DNA of 5,627 nucleotides from Planctomycetota bacterium (GTDB taxonomy: Bacteria; Planctomycetota; Phycisphaerae; UBA1845), in contig JADFRO010000218.1 in the NCBI GenBank assembly GCA_022561255.1, positions 1-5,627 on the forward strand, read 5' to 3'. A program made the translations under genes and the position numbers. The number at the start of each line of letters is the position of its first letter. Within the stretch, counting starts at the first letter, position 1. This document shows, piece by piece, positions 1 to 4,974 of the stretch. Under the pieces are notes generated by a model. That model ran no database searches and was not told the DNA's origin. It saw nothing but the letters and a program-made list of their open reading frames with translations.

Positions 1-90
1 GGCGAGGCTTCCGGTCTACCGGACGATGGCGGAATCCTCGTTGGGAACAGCAGCGCGAAGTGCATCGCCGAGAAGGGAGTGCAACGATGA
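1..90 (+). CDS. possible C-terminal tail of an upstream gene (partial)
   Basis: Frame 1 is open from the first base and reads 29 codons to a TGA at 88-90. The tail contains ...GGILVGNSSAKC... and ends ...EKGVQR. The stop shares bases with the ATG at 87-89 of the beta-propeller gene, giving the ATGA overlap typical of translationally coupled genes. About two thirds of its codons end in G or C (20 of 29), slightly more than in the other two frames. The caution is that all three forward frames are open across bases 1-59, so openness alone proves little. I do not recognise the protein family from this tail. If real, the upstream gene and the beta-propeller gene form an operon; if not, these bases are simply the 5' leader of that gene. 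Confidence 0.35.
   Translation, partial: GEASGLPDDGGILVGNSSAKCIAEKGVQR
73..79 (+). promoter_or_regulatory. ribosome binding site deciding the beta-propeller start
   Basis: AAGGGAG lies 7 nt upstream of the ATG at 87, close to ideal Shine-Dalgarno sequence and spacing. It favours this ATG over the in-frame GTG at 60 and the in-frame ATG at 102. The ATG at 87 also gives a normal signal peptide with two arginines ahead of the hydrophobic stretch. Confidence 0.7.
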
Positions 91-1466
91 ATTACCGACG
101 CATGAGCGGGATCGTCCTGACGGTCTCGACGATCATGACCTCGACGGCGTACGCCGCTGAACCGTCGACCACCAACTGGCCGTCGTTTCGCGGGCCGAGC
201 GCGAGCGGTGTGGCTGACGGTTACAAGCTACCCGTCAAGTGGAACGTCGAAACCGGCGAGAACATCAAGTGGAAGACTCCGATCCCCGGACTTGCACACT
301 CTTCGCCGATTGTCTGGGGCGATCGCGTTTTCGTAACGTCCGCCATAAGCGAGGAGGCTAATCCCTACCTGCGCGTCGGGTTGTACGGCGAGAGCCCCGA
401 CCATCCGGAACAGGTCGTGCATGACTTTCGCGTCTACTGTTTGAGTGCGAAGTCCGGCGACATCATCTGGGAGCGAAGCGCCCACAAGGGCATCCCCAAG
501 GTCAAACGCCACATCAAAGCGACCCACGCCAACTGCACGCCCGCGACCGACGGTAAGCACGTCGTCGCGTTCTTCGGCTCGGAAGGACTTTACTGTTACG
601 ACATGGCTGGCAAGTTGCTGTGGAAAAAAGACCTCGGCGTGTTCGACGCCGGCCCGCCGCGCGCGGGCGATCTGCAGTGGGGTTTTTCCAGTTCACCGAT
701 CATCCACGACGGTCGCGTGATCGTCCTCTGCGCGGCGCGTAACGAGTCATTCCTTGCTGCGTTCGACGTTGAAACCGGCAGCGAGATTTGGCGCACGCCA
801 CGCGTGAAGTATCCCGGTTGGGGTACGCCGACGGTCGCGGTGCACAGGGGAGCATCCGGGGCGGTCATTCGTTCTCAGGTCGTAACAAACGGATTCAAAC
901 ACATCGGCGGATACGATCTCGAAACGGGTAAGGAACTGTGGTGGATGCGCGGCGGCGGTGACATCCCCGTTCCCACGCCGATCGTCTCAGGAAATCTGAT
1001 CTTCATCACCAACGCTCACGGCGGCCAAGCACCGGTTTATGCGATCCGCTCGATCGCAGAGGGCGACATTACGCTTAGCGATGGCGAAAAATCCAGCGCC
1101 TACATCGCGTGGAGCCACATGAAAATCGGCAATTACATGCAGACCCCGCTCGTCTACGGTGACCATCTCTACTGCTGCCGCGACTCGGGCATCATGGCTT
1201 GCTACGACGCCGTGACCGGCAAAAAGCAGTATCGCAAACGCCTCGCCGGCGGTGTCGGGTTCACGGCGTCTCCGGTCGCTGGTGACGGTAAGATCTATTT
1301 TACGAGTGAAGAAGGCGACGTCTTCGTCATCAAGACGGGGAGCGAGTACGAACTACTCGGCAAGAACACGATGGGTGAAATCACCATGGCCAGCCCCGCG
1401 ATCTCGCAAGGTACGCTCTTCTTCCGAACGCAGCACCATGTCGTAGCAGTCGGGGGAGATCGTTGA
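87..1466 (+). CDS. secreted PQQ-like beta-propeller repeat protein (BamB-like fold)
   Basis: The product is a 459-residue exported protein with a quinoprotein-type beta-propeller fold. Residues 1-23 look like a Sec signal peptide: arginines at 4-5, a hydrophobic core, and likely cleavage after AYA before AEP. WPSFRGP at 31-37 and PIPGLAHSSPIVWGDRVFV at 65-83 form the conserved opening of a family abundant in planctomycetes and often labelled outer membrane assembly factor BamB-like. Propeller-blade motifs follow: YCLSAKSGDIIWE (117-129), YDMAGKLLWKKDLG (171-184), FDVETGSEIWRTPR (226-239), YDLETGKELWW (276-286), YDAVTGKKQYRKRL (373-386), each a D-x-x-[TS]-G-x-x-x-[WY] type turn. I see no fused heme-binding cytochrome domain (no CxxCH), and a beta-propeller alone does not prove PQQ binding or enzyme activity. 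The protein is probably periplasmic. A role in outer-membrane assembly should not be assumed from the BamB label. The start is set by AAGGGAG at 73-79. The gene may be coupled to an upstream gene through ATGA. Confidence 0.9.
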   Translation: MNYRRMSGIVLTVSTIMTSTAYAAEPSTTNWPSFRGPSASGVADGYKLPVKWNVETGENIKWKTPIPGLAHSSPIVWGDRVFVTSAISEEANPYLRVGLYGESPDHPEQVVHDFRVYCLSAKSGDIIWERSAHKGIPKVKRHIKATHANCTPATDGKHVVAFFGSEGLYCYDMAGKLLWKKDLGVFDAGPPRAGDLQWGFSSSPIIHDGRVIVLCAARNESFLAAFDVETGSEIWRTPRVKYPGWGTPTVAVHRGASGAVIRSQVVTNGFKHIGGYDLETGKELWWMRGGGDIPVPTPIVSGNLIFITNAHGGQAPVYAIRSIAEGDITLSDGEKSSAYIAWSHMKIGNYMQTPLVYGDHLYCCRDSGIMACYDAVTGKKQYRKRLAGGVGFTASPVAGDGKIYFTSEEGDVFVIKTGSEYELLGKNTMGEITMASPAISQGTLFFRTQHHVVAVGGDR

Positions 1467-1479
1467 AAAGCACGACGGA

Positions 1480-1587
1480 CCCCCCTGTAATCCCCCCTTG
1501 GCAAGGGGGGACGAAAATACCGCAGCCTTGGTAAGGAGGGACGAAGATGCCACGGCCTTGGTAAGGTGAGATTGAGTGAGGGGGGGG
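1480..1587. repeat. palindromic 30-bp tandem repeat element between convergent genes
   Basis: The gap between two convergent genes is nearly filled by one structured element. CCTTGG recurs at 1496, 1526 and 1556, an exact 30-bp period. Copy 1 (1496-1525) and copy 2 (1526-1555) match at 24 of 30 positions, and all six differences are transitions. Copy 3 matches copy 2 for its first 11 bases and then diverges. Each copy starts with a small palindrome, CCTTGG[CT]AAGG. The element is bracketed by six Cs (1480-1485) and eight Gs (1580-1587), each followed inward by an AATC (1489-1492; GATT at 1570-1573 on the opposite side), which resembles imperfect terminal inverted repeats. It has no coding capacity of its own. 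It is best read as a dispersed intergenic repeat of the MITE/REP kind; other genomic copies cannot be judged from one window. Confidence 0.7.
1491..1511. terminator. strong hairpin, possible bidirectional transcription stop
   Basis: T-CCCCCC-TTG-g-CAA-GGGGGG-A is a perfect 10-base inverted repeat around a single central G. In RNA it would fold as a GC-rich stem of about 8 bp with a short loop. It lies 25 nt past the stop of the beta-propeller gene and about 90 nt past the stop of the convergent methyltransferase gene, where a terminator would be expected. There is no T-run after the stem on either strand, so it is not a canonical Rho-independent terminator. The terminator role is inference; the hairpin itself is directly visible. 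Confidence 0.4.
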
Positions 1588-1603
1588 CGTTTGGCTGCGG
1601 CAA

Positions 1604-2281
1604 CTATACCTTCCGCGCGCAGACGATCATAAAGAGTGCGAAATGCCGCAGCGGCGTTCGTTCGAGGATTCGGTTCAATCGATCGAGCGGCGCGAACGGT
1701 AGGACGACGATGTGCCGCCTTGACTCGATCACAAACCCCGCCCGTTCGAGCATCCCAACGAGCCGAGACATCGAAATGAAGTTCGGCGATCCGTCGTCGA
1801 AGAACATTCGCTTAAAGCCCATCTTCCGAAGCAGCGATCGGCCGCGTTCGAGAATTGTTACGACGGGATTCGTCGTCGAGATCAGCAGACGGCCTCCGGT
1901 GCGAAGCACCCGAAACGCCTCCGCCGCGAACCGCTCGGGCCGATCGAGGTAATAGATCATCTCGGAGCTGATCGCCGAATCGATCGTCCCGTCGGCAAAC
2001 GGAATCACCTCGGCGTCGAAACAAATGCTCGGACAACCGACCTTGCGCTTGGCCTGCCGGCACATGTTCGGGGCGATGTCGGAATGAATCGCCCGCGATC
2101 GCTCCGGCAACTCCGCCGTCACCGCAGCCGTTCCGCCGCCCAACTCCAGACTTCGCCCGCAAACGTGGGACGCCAGTTCCTGCGCCCGCCGCCGCATGGT
2201 GTAGGGATTGCTTCGATCGTCGTACTGCTCGGCCGCGTCGTCGAAGAGACGGGCTACGTGTTGATTCGTGATCGCAGGCAT
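1604..2281 (-). CDS. class I SAM-dependent methyltransferase (Methyltransf_11-like)
   Basis: The product is a 225-residue soluble enzyme expected to transfer a methyl group from S-adenosylmethionine to an unknown acceptor. The Rossmann-type motifs are in order: motif I LELGGGT at 45-51, the acidic ribose-binding strand IHSDIAPNM at 65-73, DAEVIPFADGTID at 89-101, and AFRVLRTGGRLLIS at 122-135. In motif I the third glycine of E-x-G-x-G-x-G is alanine (ELGGGTA), a tolerated variant. The C-terminal part (about 140-225), containing the ...ILERGRSLLRKMGFKRMFF... stretch, probably shapes the acceptor site. The ATG at 2281 is chosen because the preceding 27 codons, back to a GTG at 2362, look non-conserved and the family normally starts near the VARLFDDAAEQYDD region. 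No clear Shine-Dalgarno precedes either start; an in-frame GTG at 2287 is another option. The gene is divergent from a second methyltransferase gene, to which it shows little similarity outside the SAM motifs. The substrate cannot be named. Confidence 0.87.
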   Translation of the reverse strand: MPAITNQHVARLFDDAAEQYDDRSNPYTMRRRAQELASHVCGRSLELGGGTAAVTAELPERSRAIHSDIAPNMCRQAKRKVGCPSICFDAEVIPFADGTIDSAISSEMIYYLDRPERFAAEAFRVLRTGGRLLISTTNPVVTILERGRSLLRKMGFKRMFFDDGSPNFISMSRLVGMLERAGFVIESRRHIVVLPFAPLDRLNRILERTPLRHFALFMIVCARKV

Positions 2282-2350
2282 AGACACCGGTCTTATCGGC
2301 TGTTGGTCAACGTCTGATAATCGAACCTGGCTTGCCCGGGCCACGCGACC

Positions 2351-2366
2351 GACGGTCCGCACCGTC
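2351..2366. promoter_or_regulatory. inverted repeat, possible operator or hairpin
   Basis: GACGGT and ACCGTC form perfect 6-base arms around CCGC. An overlapping palindrome, GACCG-A-CGGTC, starts four bases earlier, so the DNA offers two mutually exclusive hairpins. The position between divergent genes suits a shared operator, but short GC-rich palindromes arise easily by chance in DNA of this composition. Confidence 0.25.
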
Positions 2367-2454
2367 TATCAAGGGCCGCTGCGGTGTTTTGAGCGACGTC
2401 AAGCGGTCGGGGTCGCCCACCAGTCCGGCTGATGCGGCCTCCATTTCGGTCCGA

Positions 2455-2460
2455 TATAAG
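2455..2460 (+). promoter_or_regulatory. weak -10-like box upstream of the second methyltransferase gene
   Basis: TATAAG differs from the sigma-70 -10 consensus by one base and sits 38 nt before the ATG at 2499, a reasonable leader length. No recognisable -35 hexamer is found about 17 bases upstream (ATGCGG occupies that place). It stands out mainly as the AT-rich spot in a GC-rich region. Confidence 0.22.
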
Positions 2461-2486
2461 GCGTACGGTACGGCTCGTTTCAGCGT

Positions 2487-2491
2487 TGGAG
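2487..2491 (+). promoter_or_regulatory. ribosome binding site of the second methyltransferase gene
   Basis: TGGAG lies 7 nt before the ATG at 2499. It is a short but well-spaced Shine-Dalgarno match that supports this start codon. Confidence 0.55.
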
Positions 2492-2498
2492 TTCGCTT

Positions 2499-3137
2499 AT
2501 GGAATTACAGATGCTCGCCCCCGGTTCGTACGCGTGGACAAGCGACGCCGATCCCATTCGTTACTACCGGCTCCCACTCGTAGGGCGCCCGTTCCGCAAC
2601 CGCATCACACGGACCGTCGCCCTTCTGCCAGCCGGCGACCGCGTGCTGGAGATCGGCTACGGCAGCGGCGTATCCTTTTTGAACCTCGCCCAAAAATTCC
2701 GCGAGATCTACGGGCTCGACCTGCATGATCGCGCGGACGACGTCGCCGAGTCGCTCGCTGGGAAAAACCTAAAGCTGAATCTCAAGCAGGGCAGCATCGT
2801 CAACCTGCCCTACGGGTCAGAATCGTTCGACGCTGTCGTAGCGATAAGCATTCACGAGGAGCTTCCGCCGGATCAGCAGGAAGCCGCTTTTGCCGAAGTG
2901 CGGCGCGTTCTGCGACCCGGCGGCTGTTACGTCGTGGGCGTTCCAGGCGTCAACTTCATGATGAACACAGCCTTGCGCCTCCTGGGCTGCCCCATCGGCC
3001 GGTATCACGTGACGACGGAGCGGATGATTCTCAAGTTGATGCGCAACCGATTCGACGTCGACGCTACCGTCTACGCTCCGAAGTGGTGGCCCAAGTCCCT
3101 AACGACGTACGTGTCCATCCGTGGATGGAAACGCTAA
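2499..3137 (+). CDS. class I SAM-dependent methyltransferase
   Basis: The product is a 212-residue soluble methyltransferase with a textbook SAM-binding core. Motif I, VLEIGYGSG at 49-57, has the complete E-x-G-x-G-x-G. IYGLDLHD (70-77) carries the acidic residue expected to hold the SAM ribose, QGSIVNLPYGSESFDAVVA (97-115) is the motif II/III region, and EVRRVLRPGGCYVVG (133-147) is the strand-turn typical of the UbiE/Methyltransf_11 group. The N-terminal 40 residues, with SYAWTSDADPIRYYRLP at 10-26, look conserved and may contribute to the acceptor pocket. The C-terminus is short and basic (...SIRGWKR). The ATG follows TGGAG at 7 nt. The downstream membrane glycosyltransferase gene begins 16 nt after its TAA, so the two are probably co-transcribed. 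That points to a role in modifying a sugar, lipid or polyprenol intermediate, but this is inference from position and the substrate is unknown. Confidence 0.9.
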   Translation: MELQMLAPGSYAWTSDADPIRYYRLPLVGRPFRNRITRTVALLPAGDRVLEIGYGSGVSFLNLAQKFREIYGLDLHDRADDVAESLAGKNLKLNLKQGSIVNLPYGSESFDAVVAISIHEELPPDQQEAAFAEVRRVLRPGGCYVVGVPGVNFMMNTALRLLGCPIGRYHVTTERMILKLMRNRFDVDATVYAPKWWPKSLTTYVSIRGWKR

Positions 3138-3153
3138 TCACGGCGGTGCTTCC

Positions 3154-4974
3154 ATGGCAACCTCACAAACTCTGCCCGAACCGGACCCCACCGCTGTAAG
3201 TCGCGTCCCCCTCCCGCGCGCCTTCACCTACGCCCTGCTCGCGATCACGGCTGCATCCCTCTCCCTTCGCATCTACGATCTCAACGCGGAAAGCCTCTGG
3301 ATGGACGAACTCGTGACCGTCGAGTCCTTCACGCTTCCACTTAGGCAGATCGTCACGCACTCCGCAGAAATGGGCCAACCGCCTCTTGAGAACCTGATCG
3401 GCGCGGTACTGCATCGCTTTGGGTTGACCGAAACGGATGGGCAGGCGCGTCTACCTGCGGTCCTGTTCGGCGCGGGCGGTGTGCTCCTGCTGGGATGGTG
3501 GTTGGGACGAATCGGCGGATCCGCCGTGGGACTGGCCGCCGCGGCGCTGCTCGCCGTATGTCCGCTGCACGTAGCCATGTCGCGCGAAGTCCGCTGCTAT
3601 ACCCCCTGCTTCTTCTTCATCCTCGCGAGCATTCTCTCTTTTGGATATGCAAGGCGGCGAAACACGCTGCCTTCCTGGTGCCTCTTCGGCGGATGCTTGT
3701 GGTGCATGCTGATGACGCGCTGGACCGATCCGCAGTTTATCACAATGGGCATCGTGGCCTTCGCTCTATGGACCTTCTGGCGTAGCCGGCGACTGCCGGA
3801 CATCCTCGACCGTAACGCCGAAACCCACAAACTGTGGGCAACGGTTACGGCGGTGAGCATCGCTTACGCCGCGTACGGCCCGATCTTCGGCATCATCTTC
3901 GATCGTTCGCGGCGGGGCGTCGCTGCTCACGCAGAGGGCAGCATGGACCGTATGGGACATCTGATCACCGACGGTTTCACGGCCATGTTCTCGGGGGTTT
4001 CGACGCGAACCCTACTTCAGCCGCTTGACGGTAGCCCATGGATTCCGCTTTGCGCCGCCGTCTTGGTCGGCGTCGGCGTATGTGTCGCGTTCGTCCGAGC
4101 GTGGCGACCGGCCTCCTCGGAACTCCGACTGTTTCTATTCACGGTTCTGCCGTTTCCGTTCGTCTACGCCCTCGTGTTCGCCACCCTCGCCAACGCCACG
4201 CCTAAGCCGCAATACCTCTTACCTATGGCGGCATTGGTGTTTGGAGCGATCGCACTGGCTGCCGACGCCGTCCGACACCGGACACGCGGCATCGGGCGAG
4301 CCGCGTCGTGGGTCGGATTCGTCGCCGTGTTGGTAGCCGTCGGGGCCCCGATGGCACGCGCGTCGCTGGATCACATCACAACCGTCGCCAAACGCGACTG
4401 GCGGAGCGTCATCACCCATCTTCGCGAACATTCCCATCGCAGCGATGCATACGCCCTCATCGCGTCGGACACCGTCCCGCCGTCGTTCTACCCCGGCGTG
4501 TATGGCCGGGCGCGATACGGGTTGGGCGACACGAAGTTCTTTCGCGTCAACCTGCGAACCGAACTCGACGAGCTCTCCAATGCCCCCTGGACGCGGACGG
4601 ACAACAGCGTGTGGATCATCGCCTACACCGATCGAATGTATCTTGGCACCGACCAACTTTCCGCCCCATCCGACACGCCGCTAAACGTCAAGGTTCACGA
4701 GTTCAACGGACTGCTGCTCACGGAAATACAAGGGGAACAGCCCGCGAGTCATCGCTTGATGGATGGGTTCGCGATGCTCGTCGACAACGCCAAACCCGGC
4801 GGTGCGTTAACCGCTCCCGCGGTCCTGCGCGGCAAGTGGTTACTCACACACGGAAGCAAGGCCGACGCCCGCAACAGCTTCGACGCCGCGTTGCGTCAGT
4901 GTCGCAATAAAACCGAGCGCGCGATTCTCCTCCGCGAGTACATTCCGCCCATCGTCCTTGCCGAGACCGACTAG
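3154..4974 (+). CDS. multi-pass membrane glycosyltransferase, GT39/ArnT type
   Basis: The product is a 606-residue inner-membrane protein resembling protein O-mannosyltransferase/ArnT (GT-C fold) enzymes, which move a sugar from a polyprenyl phosphate to an acceptor on the outer side of the membrane. After a first membrane segment (about 24-40) comes ESLWMDE at 46-52, matching the conserved W-x-D-E of the first external loop; Asp51 is the likely catalytic base. QPPL at 75-78 matches the family's H-P-P-L with Gln for His. ARLPAVLFG (98-106) and SREVRCY (143-149) are further family-like motifs. Roughly ten more hydrophobic segments follow at about 104-119, 123-141, 149-165, 175-187, 195-210, 228-248, 296-316, 326-346, 352-371 and 384-400. 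Residues 401-606 are soluble, ending in a single TPR-like helix pair (about 557-583, GSKADARNSFDAAL). The ATG at 3154 is preferred; an in-frame GTG at 3121 would overlap the upstream gene, and neither has a strong ribosome binding site, consistent with coupled translation. Donor and acceptor are unknown. Confidence 0.86.
   Translation: MATSQTLPEPDPTAVSRVPLPRAFTYALLAITAASLSLRIYDLNAESLWMDELVTVESFTLPLRQIVTHSAEMGQPPLENLIGAVLHRFGLTETDGQARLPAVLFGAGGVLLLGWWLGRIGGSAVGLAAAALLAVCPLHVAMSREVRCYTPCFFFILASILSFGYARRRNTLPSWCLFGGCLWCMLMTRWTDPQFITMGIVAFALWTFWRSRRLPDILDRNAETHKLWATVTAVSIAYAAYGPIFGIIFDRSRRGVAAHAEGSMDRMGHLITDGFTAMFSGVSTRTLLQPLDGSPWIPLCAAVLVGVGVCVAFVRAWRPASSELRLFLFTVLPFPFVYALVFATLANATPKPQYLLPMAALVFGAIALAADAVRHRTRGIGRAASWVGFVAVLVAVGAPMARASLDHITTVAKRDWRSVITHLREHSHRSDAYALIASDTVPPSFYPGVYGRARYGLGDTKFFRVNLRTELDELSNAPWTRTDNSVWIIAYTDRMYLGTDQLSAPSDTPLNVKVHEFNGLLLTEIQGEQPASHRLMDGFAMLVDNAKPGGALTAPAVLRGKWLLTHGSKADARNSFDAALRQCRNKTERAILLREYIPPIVLAETD
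4971..4974. other. CTAG shared by two convergent stop codons
   Basis: The plus-strand gene ends with TAG at 4972-4974 and the minus-strand gene ends with TAG read from 4973 to 4971. The palindrome CTAG therefore supplies both stop codons, leaving no intergenic space and no room for a terminator between the genes. Confidence 0.9.

Larger units (their letters stand above)
2282..2498. other. divergent intergenic region with small inverted repeats
   Basis: This 217-bp stretch separates the 5' ends of two divergent methyltransferase genes, so promoters in both directions are expected. No convincing small gene is seen. Visible structure: GCCCGGGC (2334-2341); GACCG-A-CGGTC (2347-2357); GACGGT-CCGC-ACCGTC (2351-2366), a perfect 6-bp stem with a 4-nt loop overlapping the previous palindrome; and GTTG-GT-CAAC (2302-2311). 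A tandem TACGG-TACGG lies just before the rightward gene at 2464-2473. If the leftward gene really began at the GTG at 2362, about 80 bases of this region would be coding. Confidence 0.6.

Noticed and set aside
1496..1585. CRISPR-like 30-bp periodicity
   Set aside because: The units are directly adjacent, with no unique spacers, they diverge from copy to copy, and there are only about two and a half of them. No cas gene is present.
1480..1587. G-quadruplex formed by the G and C tracts
   Set aside because: The long tracts alternate between strands (two C-runs, then two G-runs), so neither strand has four long G-runs close together; hairpin pairing is the better explanation.
1295..1603. Minus-strand frame of 102 codons with PSLPRLRYFRPPLPRG-like peptide
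   Set aside because: The peptide is a translation of the 30-bp repeat (10 residues per unit) and then runs antisense through the end of the beta-propeller gene. There is no ribosome binding site or protein-like character, so it is a repeat-derived shadow.
1566..1952. Plus-strand frame of 128 codons, arginine- and serine-rich
   Set aside because: It lies antisense to the methyltransferase at 1604-2281, whose SAM motifs are clear, and its composition is typical of an antisense shadow in GC-rich DNA.
2282..2362. N-terminal extension of the minus-strand methyltransferase to a GTG at 2362
   Set aside because: The 27 extra residues show no family resemblance, the GTG lacks a ribosome binding site and lies within an inverted repeat, and the ATG at 2281 fits the usual start of the domain. 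It is kept only as an alternative.
3121..3153. GTG start at 3121 for the GT39-type gene
   Set aside because: It would overlap the upstream coding sequence by 17 bases without a ribosome binding site and adds 11 non-family residues. The ATG at 3154, 16 nt after the upstream stop, is simpler.
4219..4656. Minus-strand frame of 145 codons inside the GT39-type gene
   Set aside because: It is antisense to the end of the membrane domain and the start of the soluble region, with no recognisable domain or ribosome binding site. The plus-strand frame is well supported.
4308..4910. Plus-strand frame of 200 codons within the GT39-type gene
   Set aside because: It is very rich in Arg, His and Pro, the usual look of an out-of-frame reading of GC-rich coding DNA, and overlaps a strongly supported gene over its full length.
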